A program made the position numbers and the translations under genes. Shown here piece by piece: positions 16,279-25,059 of a stretch of DNA of 64,000 bases. The notes beneath the pieces were generated by a model. It was given only the letters and a program-made list of their open reading frames with translations. It was not told the DNA's origin and made no database searches. The DNA comes from Oceanobacillus profundus (GTDB lineage: Bacteria; Bacillota; Bacilli; Bacillales; Amphibacillaceae), in assembly GCF_003515705.1 (NCBI RefSeq), contig NZ_QWEH01000002.1, positions 62,001 to 126,000 of the forward strand, given 5' to 3'. Position 1 is the first letter of the stretch; each line of letters begins with the position of its first letter.

Positions 16279-17403
16279 ATGAACGCAACATTGAAAAAAA
16301 TAAATCCATTATTAGAGGATATATTTAATCATTTACACGAACATCCAGAGATTAGCTGGGAAGAAAGGAAGACTACGGATTATATTGAACGGTTGTTTCA
16401 AGGGAAAAACTGCACGATTAAACGTTTTGAAGATTCGACGGGATTAGTAATTGATATAGGCAGTGGCAGTCCTGTTATTGCCCTCAGAGCAGATATTGAT
16501 GCCTTATGGCAGGAAGTGAACGGGACATTCCAAGCAAACCACTCTTGCGGACATGATGCCCATATGACGATTGTTATTGGTGCACTCCTTACAATCTTAG
16601 AAGAAAAGAAACAGTTTAAAGGAACGTTTCGGTTTATTTTTCAACCGGCAGAGGAGAAAGGCAATGGTGCGTTAGCCTTTGTGGACAAGGGTATTGTTGA
16701 CGATGTGGATTATTTGTATGGAATGCATTTGAGACCGATAGAGGAGTTGGGATATGGACAATTTGCTCCGGCTATTGAGCACGGTGCAGCTAAGTTTATC
16801 CAAGGCCATATAAAAGGGCATGATGCACACGGAGCAAGACCACATTTAAATGCAAATGCCATTCAGGTTGGTACGGATTTTTTTCAAGCAATAAATAGCA
16901 TTCATGTGAATCCAATGATTCCTCACTCTGCTAAAATGACTGCATTTCATGCAGGTGGAAAAAGCTCAAACATAATTCCCGGAAATGCTAGTTTTTCAAT
17001 TGATGTTAGGGCTCAGAATAATGAGGTGATGGAAGAAATCACAGAAAAAATTTATCGCATTGCTTCATCGCTAGCACAGCTTCATGACGTGGAAATTGAC
17101 TTGTCAGTTGGTGCAAATGTGGCCGCTGCGGTGCTTGATCAGGATGCAATATCTTTTATGAGACAGGCAATAGTTGAATGTGCGGGAGATGAGAATTTAT
17201 CCCCGGTTATTACAACAACAGGTGGCGATGATTTTCATTTCTATACGATTAAACGCCCAGCTTTAAAAGCAACAATGCTGGCAGTTGGCTGCGATTTGGT
17301 GCCAGGTTTGCATCATCCTGAGATGACCTTTAATCATAACGCTATTCCAAAAGCAGTTGAAATTATAACATGCGCCTTATATAAAACAATGGAATCATTA
17401 TAG
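16279..17403 (+). CDS. M20 amidohydrolase, probable N-acyl (N-succinyl) amino-acid deacylase
   Basis: M20D-type amidohydrolases remove acyl groups from amino acids with a di-metal centre. Metal-binding elements are visible: ALRADIDALW near residue 75, CGHDAHMT near residue 94, and FQPAEEKGNGA near residue 130. The 374-residue length fits the family. ATG 16279 has GGGAG upstream; a longer frame starting inside the regulator gene has no support. With the GNAT enzyme and racemase that follow, it most likely hydrolyses the N-succinyl-L-amino acid formed by the racemase, as in the Geobacillus NSAR operon. That substrate is inferred from context. Confidence 0.85.
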   Translation: MNATLKKINPLLEDIFNHLHEHPEISWEERKTTDYIERLFQGKNCTIKRFEDSTGLVIDIGSGSPVIALRADIDALWQEVNGTFQANHSCGHDAHMTIVIGALLTILEEKKQFKGTFRFIFQPAEEKGNGALAFVDKGIVDDVDYLYGMHLRPIEELGYGQFAPAIEHGAAKFIQGHIKGHDAHGARPHLNANAIQVGTDFFQAINSIHVNPMIPHSAKMTAFHAGGKSSNIIPGNASFSIDVRAQNNEVMEEITEKIYRIASSLAQLHDVEIDLSVGANVAAAVLDQDAISFMRQAIVECAGDENLSPVITTTGGDDFHFYTIKRPALKATMLAVGCDLVPGLHHPEMTFNHNAIPKAVEIITCALYKTMESL

Positions 17404-17420
17404 TAGAAGGAGTCATTCTT

Positions 17421-18218
17421 GTGGTAAAAGGTAAACTCGAAATTAGGAAATTAACGACGCTGGATGAATTAAGAGAAGTTCAGAAGTTAGAAGAAACAGT
17501 TTGGCATATGTCGGCGATCCCGTTGCATCAAACATTTACAGCATTAACGAATGGCGGCATTATTTTAGGCGCCTATGATTCCGAAAAGCTAATTGGTTTT
17601 CTATATAGCTTTGCAGGATTTGATGGGAAAAATGCTTACCTATGCTCTCATATGATGGGAATACTTCCAGCGTATAGGAAAGATGGAATCGGAAGAAAGC
17701 TAAAACTGAAGCAAGCAGTATTCGCAAGGGAAATGGGCTATGAAGTAATAACATGGACATTCGATCCATTGGAAAGTGTAAACGCCTATTTAAACTTGCA
17801 TAAGCTTGGTGCCAAAGGAGTTTATTTTAAAGAAAATCACTACGGTGAACTAGGCGATGAGTTTAGCCAAGGCCTGCCATCTGATCGTTTTCAAATTATA
17901 TGGGATATCAGTCAAACCTGCGAAGAGAAGGAAACCATATCAGTTGATGCAGCAAATATATTATTACAAATGGACTCTGAGCGTAAGCCTGTTGTAACAG
18001 ACAATTATCATGCTAATGATAGTATGGAATGGGATATGTGGCTGGTTGCAATTCCAGCAAATTTTCAAAGTCTGAAAGAGGAAAACTTTAATCTTGCAAA
18101 AGAGTGGAGATTGACAACGCAAGAGCTCTTTAGAAGACTCTTCCAACATGGCTATCAAGCTTCCGACTTTATTCATTATGCTGAAGACTATAATTATTAT
18201 GTTTTTCGCAAACAGTAA
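17421..18218 (+). CDS. GNAT-family acyltransferase, probable D-amino-acid N-succinyltransferase
   Basis: The 265-residue protein has an N-terminal GNAT fold with the acyl-CoA-binding loop MMGILPAYRKDGIGRKLKLKQ (about residues 78-98, Q/RxxGxG/A-like DGIGRK). It then shows VITWTFDPLESVNAYLNLHKLGA and a C-terminal extension. This long GNAT type is the usual neighbour of N-succinylamino-acid racemase genes in Bacillales. By that context it would succinylate D-amino acids from succinyl-CoA. It follows the amidohydrolase by 17 bases and starts at GTG or ATG-like codons near 17421 behind GAAGGAG. A 9-bp hairpin at 18228-18257 separates it from the racemase gene. Confidence 0.82.
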   Translation: MVKGKLEIRKLTTLDELREVQKLEETVWHMSAIPLHQTFTALTNGGIILGAYDSEKLIGFLYSFAGFDGKNAYLCSHMMGILPAYRKDGIGRKLKLKQAVFAREMGYEVITWTFDPLESVNAYLNLHKLGAKGVYFKENHYGELGDEFSQGLPSDRFQIIWDISQTCEEKETISVDAANILLQMDSERKPVVTDNYHANDSMEWDMWLVAIPANFQSLKEENFNLAKEWRLTTQELFRRLFQHGYQASDFIHYAEDYNYYVFRKQ

Positions 18219-18296
18219 GTATTAAAGCAGGTAGAAGAGGTAAAGCTTTTCTGCCTGTACGATGAAAAGTTATGAATTTAAACAGGAGGATATACA

Positions 18297-19412
18297 ATGA
18301 CAATACCTATAAAACAGTTAAAAATACATAAATTGAATATGCGTTTAAAAGATCCTTTTACAACAAGCTTTGGTACCTTTCAGGATAAGGAATTTTTTAT
18401 TACAGAGCTCATTGATGAAGACGGAAATCGCGGGTATGGGGAGTCTGTTGCATTTTCAAGTCCTTGGTACAGTGAAGAAACGGTAAAAACCAACTTGCAT
18501 GTCATGGAAGACTTTCTTATTCCGATTTTAAAAGATAATCAAATTAACCATCCGGAACAAGTATCTGATTTATTCCATCCAATTAAGCGTAATAATATGG
18601 CAAAGTCTGCATTAGAGGGAGCGGTTTGGGATCTATATGCAAAACGAGAAAAACTCACCTTAGCTGCAGCTCTAGGTGGAGAAAGAAAACAAATTGATGT
18701 TGGAATCAGTATTGGAATCCAACCTACAGTAGATGATTTAATTCAAACGATTCAACACTTTGTTGATGCCGGCTACAAACGAATAAAAATAAAAATTAAG
18801 CCGGGTTGGGATGTAGAGGTACTTCGTGAGGTTCGCAAGCATTTTCCGGATACACCAATTATGGCAGATGCAAATTCAGCGTATACGATTGATGATATTG
18901 AACATTTACAAAAGTTAGATGATCTCAATTTAATGATGATTGAACAGCCATTGGAGCATGATGATATTGTAGACCATGCGAAGCTTCAAGCGGTTATGAA
19001 AACACCAATATGTTTAGATGAGAGTATTCATTCACTTGAAGATACGAGAAAAGCCTACGAGCTTGGCAGCTGTAAAATTATTAACATAAAAATTGGACGA
19101 GTCGGTGGATTAACCGAAGCGAAACGAATTCATGATTTTTGTATGGATAAAGGTATCGACGTTTGGTGCGGTGGAATGCTTGAAGCTGGTGTAGGCAGGG
19201 CGCATAATGTTGCATTAACAACATTAGCACAATTCGTGTTACCAGGAGATACAGCTGGTTCATCAAGATATTGGGAAAGAGACATTATTAAACCGGAAGT
19301 AGTTGTAGAGAATGGACTGATAAATGTTCCAGATCAGCCTGGAATTGGCTATGATATCGACGAGGAAGCGATGGATGAATTTACGGAATGGACAAGAGTC
19401 TATCATTTTTAA
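18297..19412 (+). CDS. N-succinylamino-acid racemase / o-succinylbenzoate synthase family
   Basis: This enolase-superfamily enzyme (371 aa) is of the MenC/NSAR type. The catalytic lysine pair is in [12 protein letters not shown] near residue 163, metal ligands are in MADANSAY (about 191), [10 protein letters not shown] (about 216) and CLDESIHS (about 241), and the second lysine is in [10 protein letters not shown] (about 265). [13 protein letters not shown] is characteristic of the NSAR subgroup. The gene lies among amidohydrolase, GNAT and transporter genes with no menaquinone genes, so N-succinylamino-acid racemase is favoured over OSB synthase, although these enzymes are often bifunctional. 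ATG 18297 follows AGGAGGATATACA. Confidence 0.9.
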   Translation: MTIPIKQLKIHKLNMRLKDPFTTSFGTFQDKEFFITELIDEDGNRGYGESVAFSSPWYSEETVKTNLHVMEDFLIPILKDNQINHPEQVSDLFHPIKRNNMAKSALEGAVWDLYAKREKLTLAAALGGERKQIDVGISIGIQPTVDDLIQTIQHFVDAGYKRIKIKIKPGWDVEVLREVRKHFPDTPIMADANSAYTIDDIEHLQKLDDLNLMMIEQPLEHDDIVDHAKLQAVMKTPICLDESIHSLEDTRKAYELGSCKIINIKIGRVGGLTEAKRIHDFCMDKGIDVWCGGMLEAGVGRAHNVALTTLAQFVLPGDTAGSSRYWERDIIKPEVVVENGLINVPDQPGIGYDIDEEAMDEFTEWTRVYHF

Positions 19413-19508
19413 TAAAATACGGTGTTATATAGAGGAGCGCATTGTAAGCTCTCCTCTTTTACAAGATAAAAATTCATAATATTATGATATATCGAAGGGG
19501 ATTTACAT

Positions 19509-20561
19509 ATGAAAAAGAGTCTTCAGGTTGCTGGAGCTTATGTTGGATTAATTGTGGGAGCAGGGTTTGCTTCTGGTCAGGAAGTCATGCAGTTTTTTAC
19601 AAGCTTTGGAATCTATAGTGTAATTGGAACCATCATCGCAGGGTTACTCTTTGCATTTCTAGGAATGCATGTGCTTCAGTTAGGAACTTATTATCAAACA
19701 GCATCACATCGTGAAGTAATTTATAAAATATGTGGAAGATATTTTGGCTTTGCAATCGATCTATTAATTACATTCTTTCTGTTTGGTGTTGCAGTTGTCA
19801 TGATTGCAGGTAGCGGGTCGATATTTGAACAACAATTCGGTATTCCTCCACTTGTTGGGAACTTAATCATGACTGTAGCTGTCATTGTTACACTTTGTTT
19901 GAATGTAAATAAAGTTATTGCGGTAATTAGTAGCATAACGCCTTATTTATTGGTATTAATATTTATTATTACAGGATATTCTTTATTTACGAGTGATGCA
20001 AGCTTTAGTCAGTTAAATGCATTGGCAGAAGCGCAGCCTGCTTCAGCCCCTAACTTTATTATAGGAGCATTGCTCTATGTTTCGTATAATCTTGCAGCAG
20101 GATTTGCTATGCTGGCCGTCATTGGCGGCACGATTAAGGATAGAAAAACTGCTGGCTGGGGTGGAATTCTTGGTGGAATCGGACTTGGGTTATTACTATT
20201 TCTAATTAATTTGAGTTTATTTATGAATATCGGGTCTATTCAAGAAGCAGATATGCCTACATTAGTACTGGCGACAGAGGTATCGCCAATTGTTGGTATC
20301 TTAATGGCAATTGCTTTATTAGGGATGATTTTCAACACAGCAGTAGGTATGCTTTATGCTTTTACTGCACGACTTGTGCCGCAGAATACGAGAACGTTTA
20401 AAGGAGCCGTTGTTATCATAGGTTTACTAGCTTTTGGTGCAAGCTTTATTGGCTTTACGACACTTGTAGGGACCGTTTATCCAATTACCGGATATTTAGG
20501 CTTTGTTTTAATTATTGCGGTTATTATATCTTGGGTTAGATTAAGAAAAGCACAATCATAA
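19509..20561 (+). CDS. YkvI-like amino-acid-type membrane transporter
   Basis: The 350-residue product has about ten membrane segments and begins KSLQVAGAYVGLIVGAGFASGQE, the unwound-helix signature shared by YkvI proteins and other APC-like transporters. An internal YNLAAGFAMLAVIGG segment is also typical. It closes the RpiR-headed operon, and a plausible job is uptake of the D-amino acids, or export or uptake of the acylated products, handled by the three enzymes upstream. A weak hairpin (19432-19460) precedes it, so it may be transcribed at a lower level. ATG 19509 follows GAAGGGGATTTACAT. Confidence 0.82.
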   Translation: MKKSLQVAGAYVGLIVGAGFASGQEVMQFFTSFGIYSVIGTIIAGLLFAFLGMHVLQLGTYYQTASHREVIYKICGRYFGFAIDLLITFFLFGVAVVMIAGSGSIFEQQFGIPPLVGNLIMTVAVIVTLCLNVNKVIAVISSITPYLLVLIFIITGYSLFTSDASFSQLNALAEAQPASAPNFIIGALLYVSYNLAAGFAMLAVIGGTIKDRKTAGWGGILGGIGLGLLLFLINLSLFMNIGSIQEADMPTLVLATEVSPIVGILMAIALLGMIFNTAVGMLYAFTARLVPQNTRTFKGAVVIIGLLAFGASFIGFTTLVGTVYPITGYLGFVLIIAVIISWVRLRKAQS

Positions 20562-20566
20562 ATGAG

Positions 20567-20602
20567 AAAAACGAACAGCAATTGCATGCTGTTCGTTTTT
20601 TT
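20567..20602. terminator. Terminator closing the racemase operon
   Basis: AAAAACGAACAGCA and TGCTGTTCGTTTTT form a 14-bp stem around ATTGCA with T-rich 3' and A-rich 5' flanks, so it can act in both directions for the convergent gene ending at 20650. Confidence 0.9.
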
Positions 20603-20649
20603 AGAAAACTTGGTATTCACCAAGTTTGGGCGATGCCAAGTCTACATGA

Positions 20650-21756
20650 TTATTTCCAAATCTCTTTCGATAACTCAACAATATATTTCAATTTTGTCCA
20701 TTGCTCATCCTCTGTTAGCTTATTCCCGTGATGCGTGGAAGCAAATCCACACTGTGGGCTTAAAGCAATTTGCTCTAATGGCACAAATCGTGATGCAGCT
20801 TCAATTCGCTTTTTGATCACTTCTTTATCTTCTAGCTCACCAAATTTTGATGTAATCGCGCCAATAACAACTTGTGCTCCACCTTTTGGAACATGTTTCA
20901 ACGGTTCGAAGGTTCCAGAACGCTCATCGTCATATTCAAGGAAAAAGCCGTCCACTTTCTCTTTCGCAAAAAGAATCGGAGCAACTTCAGCATAGCTGCC
21001 TTGGAATGCCCAGCTAGAACGATAGTTTCCGCGACATAGATGTGTTGTTACAATTAAATCCTCTGGTTTGTCTTCGAGTACACCATTTACAATACGAACT
21101 GCTAAATCGATTAATTGCTCTCTTGAATAGCCGCCAGTATCGATTAATTTAAAGTCAGAAGATGAAAGTCCAGCAATGTACACATCGTCTAGTTGTAAGT
21201 AACGCACACCAGCATCATAGAATGCTTTTACAGCATCTCGGTATGCTTGTGTAATATCGTTGGCATATTCTTCAATATCTGGATAAATTTCTGGGTTTCG
21301 TATCCCAACTTCAAATAGCTGGTTTGGACTTGGAATCGTTTGTTTCGGAACCGCACGGTCACCAACAATTTCCTTAAATTCAATAAAGTCCTTAATAAAC
21401 GGATGATCGGCATTAAAGGAAATTTTCCCGGTGTTACGCACATGATATCGGTCTGTTTCTACGCCATCGAATTGATAGCCTTTTTCGGTGTTGTAGCCTT
21501 CAATCCCATTTAAATGCTCAAGAAAATCAAGATGCCACCAGCTGCGACGGAATTCACCGTCGGTTACTGCTTCTAATCCGACTTCAATCTGTTTATCAAC
21601 AATACGTTTGATTTCCTTTGTTTCGACTTCACGTAATTCTGCTGCAGTGATTTTGCCTGTTTTAAAATCTTCTCTTGCCTGATGTAGGTTCTCTGGACGT
21701 AATAAACTTCCTACGTGATCTGCTTTGAATGGCGCTTTTACTAGCGTTTGTGTCAT
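20650..21756 (-). CDS. MetE C-terminal-domain methyltransferase paralogue (YxjG/YxjH type)
   Basis: The 368-residue protein corresponds to the catalytic C-terminal barrel of cobalamin-independent methionine synthase without the N-terminal half, as in B. subtilis YxjG/YxjH. The zinc and homocysteine site is intact: the HxC pair in TTHLCRGNYRS near residue 236, the glutamate in FFLEYDDERSGTF near residue 275, and the cysteine in LSPQCGFASTHHG near residue 338. It is the last gene of an S-box operon, so it is expressed when SAM is low and should take part in homocysteine methylation. The methyl donor for these short forms is not evident from sequence. A close paralogue lies directly upstream. 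Confidence 0.88.
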   Translation of the reverse strand: MTQTLVKAPFKADHVGSLLRPENLHQAREDFKTGKITAAELREVETKEIKRIVDKQIEVGLEAVTDGEFRRSWWHLDFLEHLNGIEGYNTEKGYQFDGVETDRYHVRNTGKISFNADHPFIKDFIEFKEIVGDRAVPKQTIPSPNQLFEVGIRNPEIYPDIEEYANDITQAYRDAVKAFYDAGVRYLQLDDVYIAGLSSSDFKLIDTGGYSREQLIDLAVRIVNGVLEDKPEDLIVTTHLCRGNYRSSWAFQGSYAEVAPILFAKEKVDGFFLEYDDERSGTFEPLKHVPKGGAQVVIGAITSKFGELEDKEVIKKRIEAASRFVPLEQIALSPQCGFASTHHGNKLTEDEQWTKLKYIVELSKEIWK

Positions 21757-21799
21757 GATCTATTCCTTCTTTCTTTTATTTTAATAGTAGGTAGGAAAA

Positions 21800-22903
21800 T
21801 TATCCCCAAATCTCTTTTGAAATGTCTACGATAAATTTCAGTTTATTCCATTGTTCTTCCTCTGTTAGCTTGTTACCATGATGGGTTGACGCGAATCCAC
21901 ACTGCGGACTTAAAGCTATTTGCTCCAACGGTACATAGTTAGCAGCTTCCTGAATGCGTGCTTTCAATGCCTCTTTATCTTCAAGCTCACCAAATTTAGA
22001 TGTTACAGCACCAATGACTACTTGTGCACCGCCCTCTGGGATATACTTCAATGGCTCAAAGGTTCCGGAACGGTCATCATCATATTCTAAGAAAAAGCCA
22101 TCTACTTTTTCTTTTGCGAATAATGTTGGTGCAATTTTTGCGTAGCTTCCTTCAAACGCCCAGGTAGATTGATAGTTTCCGCGACATAGATGTGTCGTTA
22201 CAACTAAATCCTCTGGTTTATCTTCTAGCACACCATTAGCAACACGAAGCGCTAAATCGATTAAATATTCTCTTGTTAATTTACTATCATTAAATGGAAT
22301 CGTATCAGAGCTCAATCCTGCAATATAGACATCATCTAATTGCAGGTAACGACAGCCAGCATCGTAAAATGCTTTTATCGCATCACGGTAAGCGACGATA
22401 ATATCATGTGCATATTCCTCAATGTCTGGATAGACATCTGCATTCCGAATCCCAGCATTGAATAACTGATTTGGACTTGGAATCGTTTGTTTTGCGACAG
22501 CCCTGTCACCAACAATTTCTTTAAACTCAATAAAATCTTTGATGAATGGATGGTCTGGGTTAAATGCTATTTTTCCAACATTGCGCACGTCGTATTTTTC
22601 CGTTTCCACGTCCACAAATTTAAATCCATGATCTGGTACATAGCCTTCAATACCAATAAAATGCTCTAAGAAATCTGTATGCCAAAATCTTCTGCGAAAC
22701 TCCCCATCGGTTACAGCCAGAAGGCCAACTTCAATTTGTTTATCAACCACTCGCTTAATTTCCTCTGTCTCAATCGTACGAAGCTCACTTGCCGGAATAG
22801 CTCCTTCTTTAAAATCCTTTCTCGCTTTATGAACCCTTTCCGGTCGTAATAAACTTCCTACGTGATCTGCTTTAAATGGTGCTTTAATTAATGTTTTCGT
22901 CAT
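21800..22903 (-). CDS. MetE C-terminal-domain methyltransferase paralogue (YxjG/YxjH type)
   Basis: This 367-residue protein is the tandem duplicate of the gene at 20650, sharing most residues over the whole length (for example the opening FKADHVGSLLRPE and the end EEQW-KLK). It also keeps the zinc set: HLCRGNYQS, FLEYDDDRSGTF and LSPQCGFAST. The start ATG follows GGAGGGATTTTC. It is the middle gene of the S-box operon. Duplication of this gene also occurs in B. subtilis (yxjG, yxjH), so the pair may be an old arrangement with divided substrates or donors. Confidence 0.88.
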   Translation of the reverse strand: MTKTLIKAPFKADHVGSLLRPERVHKARKDFKEGAIPASELRTIETEEIKRVVDKQIEVGLLAVTDGEFRRRFWHTDFLEHFIGIEGYVPDHGFKFVDVETEKYDVRNVGKIAFNPDHPFIKDFIEFKEIVGDRAVAKQTIPSPNQLFNAGIRNADVYPDIEEYAHDIIVAYRDAIKAFYDAGCRYLQLDDVYIAGLSSDTIPFNDSKLTREYLIDLALRVANGVLEDKPEDLVVTTHLCRGNYQSTWAFEGSYAKIAPTLFAKEKVDGFFLEYDDDRSGTFEPLKYIPEGGAQVVIGAVTSKFGELEDKEALKARIQEAANYVPLEQIALSPQCGFASTHHGNKLTEEEQWNKLKFIVDISKEIWG

Positions 22904-22924
22904 GAAAATCCCTCCATATTTTTA

Positions 22925-23677
22925 TTAAGGTAATATTGCAAAAGATCTTACTGGGAATCCAGTTGCTTTTTCTGGTTTGGCAACGATATTAAAGATATAA
23001 GCACCTTTTGTTGGTACTTTATCTAAATTGGTTAGAAGCTCGACTTGGTATGTATCTTGCTCCAGCACATAATACTCGCCAATGAGTGAGCCATTCTTTC
23101 GGACATCGATGGAGGAATCTGTATCAAATGTTTCATGACCGACAGCATTTACGTTTCTTTCTTCAAATAAAAATCGCAATGCGTCAATTCCCCATCCAGG
23201 CAAGTGACTATTACCAGCTTCGTCCTTATTTTCAAAAGCAGTTTTATCTGGCCAACGTTTACTCCAGTCGGTTCGTAACGCTACAAATGTACCTGCTTCA
23301 ATCTCACCATTTATTGCTTCAAATGCTAGAATATCTTCTTTCGATAATGTGAAGTCATTATTTTCTAAAGCTTCCTTTGACATATCGATCACCACAAGCG
23401 GTAAAACAAGTTCCTTTAATTCAAGCTCTTCAAGATAACGTTGATCCTGTACAAAATGAATTGGTGCATCAATGTGTGTGCCGTATTGTCCAGGAAAGGT
23501 AAATCGTTGTGCGAAAAAGCCATCATCATGTGTGAAAAGTGTTTTGAATTCGGCATCGTCAAATGCTGCGAAGTGTGGTGAGTTTGGCCCGAATGTGTGC
23601 GTGAGGTCTACCCAATTTTTCTTTTTCAGTAATGCAATTGCCTGTTGCAATTCTGTTCCTGCTTGAACCGTTGCCAT
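22925..23677 (-). CDS. Cyclase-family metal-dependent hydrolase (kynurenine-formamidase-like)
   Basis: The 250-residue protein carries the family's metal motif HxGTHxDxPxH in slightly altered form as GQYGTHIDAPIHF near residue 70, after DLTHTFGPNSPHF near residue 21. Members hydrolyse amides or esters such as N-formylkynurenine. There is no tryptophan-degradation gene nearby. Instead it is the first gene of an operon under a SAM-I riboswitch with two MetE-type proteins, so a substrate from methionine or one-carbon metabolism is likelier. The start follows GGAGGGGATTAA. The precise reaction is unknown. Confidence 0.82.
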   Translation of the reverse strand: MATVQAGTELQQAIALLKKKNWVDLTHTFGPNSPHFAAFDDAEFKTLFTHDDGFFAQRFTFPGQYGTHIDAPIHFVQDQRYLEELELKELVLPLVVIDMSKEALENNDFTLSKEDILAFEAINGEIEAGTFVALRTDWSKRWPDKTAFENKDEAGNSHLPGWGIDALRFLFEERNVNAVGHETFDTDSSIDVRKNGSLIGEYYVLEQDTYQVELLTNLDKVPTKGAYIFNIVAKPEKATGFPVRSFAILP

Positions 23678-23719
23678 TTAATCCCCTCCAGTAGTTTTTT
23701 AAAACTTCTTTAAAGAAAA

Positions 23720-23881
23720 GAAAAAACCTCTTCTTAAAAATAAGAAGAGGTTAGGCACCGTATCGTCTAATATCTCTTCTTATCTTCAAGCAATCATTGC
23801 TTCTGGAATTGGCACAGTACTTAAAAAGTCTGTTGCCGAGGTATCATAGGGCCAGTCCCTCCACCTCTCTGGATAAGAAAG
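23720..23881 (-). promoter_or_regulatory. SAM-I (S-box) riboswitch with terminator
   Basis: On the minus strand the sequence starts TTCTTATCCAGAGAGGTGGA, the S-box hallmark, and continues through GGGACTGGCCC, TGATACCTCGGCAAC and a closing GATAAGAA, so P1 pairs 23873-23880 with 23777-23784. An intrinsic terminator follows: a perfect 12-bp stem (23725-23736 with 23741-23752) and a U run. SAM binding should stop transcription ahead of the cyclase and MetE-like genes; methionine starvation should open it. Confidence 0.95.
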
Positions 23882-23904
23882 TTTTTTGTATGAAATTAAT
23901 AATT

Positions 23905-23933
23905 AGAATACTCCATACGATTCTGAATGTCAA
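23905..23933 (-). promoter_or_regulatory. Sigma-A promoter of the S-box operon
   Basis: On the minus strand TTGACA (23928-23933) and TATTCT (23905-23910) are 17 bases apart and point into the S-box leader. The rest of 23934-24038 is AT rich with a TATAGAA-like box for the gene at 24039. Confidence 0.7.
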
Positions 23934-24038
23934 CCATTAAAATTAAGAAAATTACATGTAGCGTGAAAAAAACTGCAATAGTTAGAGATTCTTGCAATCT
24001 AACTGATCAACGCTAAAATTAATAGTATAGAAAGAGCT

Positions 24039-24998
24039 TTGTACAATGGGGATGATATTTTGTTAGTTAATGTAAGTGAGGGTATAGAAAAGCTAGTCGT
24101 TCGTTTTCCAGGAGGAATGCAAGAGGTAAACAGCTATCTTGTCAAAGGAGAGAATGGCTATACCGTTATTGATACAGGGATTTATTCAGAGGAAGCAATT
24201 GCGACTTGGGAAGCGCTATTTGATACTGGTGTTGAAGTGAAAAAGGTTGTTTTAACACATACACATCAGGACCATATTGGTCTAGCGAGATGGTTTCAGG
24301 AGAAAAAGGGAGTTCCCGTTTACACATCGAAACTCGGGTATAAGGAAATGCTGAAACATCGTGATAAGAAGAGAATTAAAGAAAATCTTGCTGATTTGCT
24401 TCATATGCATGGGGGGCCGAATTTGCCTGGCAGAATAGGTAATGATTCCTTTATCTATGAATTTGAACCAGATGGATTCTTTGATGAAACTGATACCATC
24501 CTGTTAGGGAATCAGTGTTTTGAGGTTGTTTGGACACCGGGTCATGCTCCGGATCACTATTGCTTTTATCAAAAAGACAGGAAGCTAATGCTAATTGGCG
24601 ACCATATTTTAAATAAGATTTCTCCTGTAATCGGTTTGTGGACAGGGGAGGAATTCAATCCATTAAACGATTATTTTGCATCCGTTGAGCGGATGCAGCA
24701 TTATCCGACAGCATTAGCCTTACCAGGGCATGGTGAGAATATCCATCGCTTGAGTGAACGTGTACAAACATTGATTCAAGGACATGAGCGTCGGTTAAAT
24801 GAGGTTGAAAGCATTGTGAAAGCAGAGACTTTGACAGCAGCCGAAGTGTGTGAAAAAATTTATGGCAGCCTAAAATTTAGTCACTTTGTTAGCCCATTTA
24901 TGGCGACTTTAACAAGACTAATATACTTAGAGTCGATGGATAAGATACACCGATTTTATGATAATGAGAAAGTTTATTTCAGCATTAACCAGTCGTAA
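24039..24998 (+). CDS. Metallo-beta-lactamase-fold hydrolase
   Basis: The protein has a complete MBL metal site: THTHQDHIG near residue 75 (HxHxDH), GHAPDHYCF near residue 168, GDHIL near residue 187, and LPGHGENIH near residue 230, plus a C-terminal helical domain. The layout is that of YflN/glyoxalase-II-like hydrolases; the substrate is not known. The start is uncertain: TTG 24039 (319 aa) has only AAAGAG upstream, while in-frame TTG 24060 lies behind TGGGGATG. It begins a run of three same-strand genes (CBS protein and exonuclease follow). Confidence 0.85.
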   Translation: MYNGDDILLVNVSEGIEKLVVRFPGGMQEVNSYLVKGENGYTVIDTGIYSEEAIATWEALFDTGVEVKKVVLTHTHQDHIGLARWFQEKKGVPVYTSKLGYKEMLKHRDKKRIKENLADLLHMHGGPNLPGRIGNDSFIYEFEPDGFFDETDTILLGNQCFEVVWTPGHAPDHYCFYQKDRKLMLIGDHILNKISPVIGLWTGEEFNPLNDYFASVERMQHYPTALALPGHGENIHRLSERVQTLIQGHERRLNEVESIVKAETLTAAEVCEKIYGSLKFSHFVSPFMATLTRLIYLESMDKIHRFYDNEKVYFSINQS

Positions 24999-25059
24999 TA
25001 TTTGAGTGTACGAAATCACTGGTATGTAGAAGAGAGAAAACGAATAAGGAGGGCGGAAA

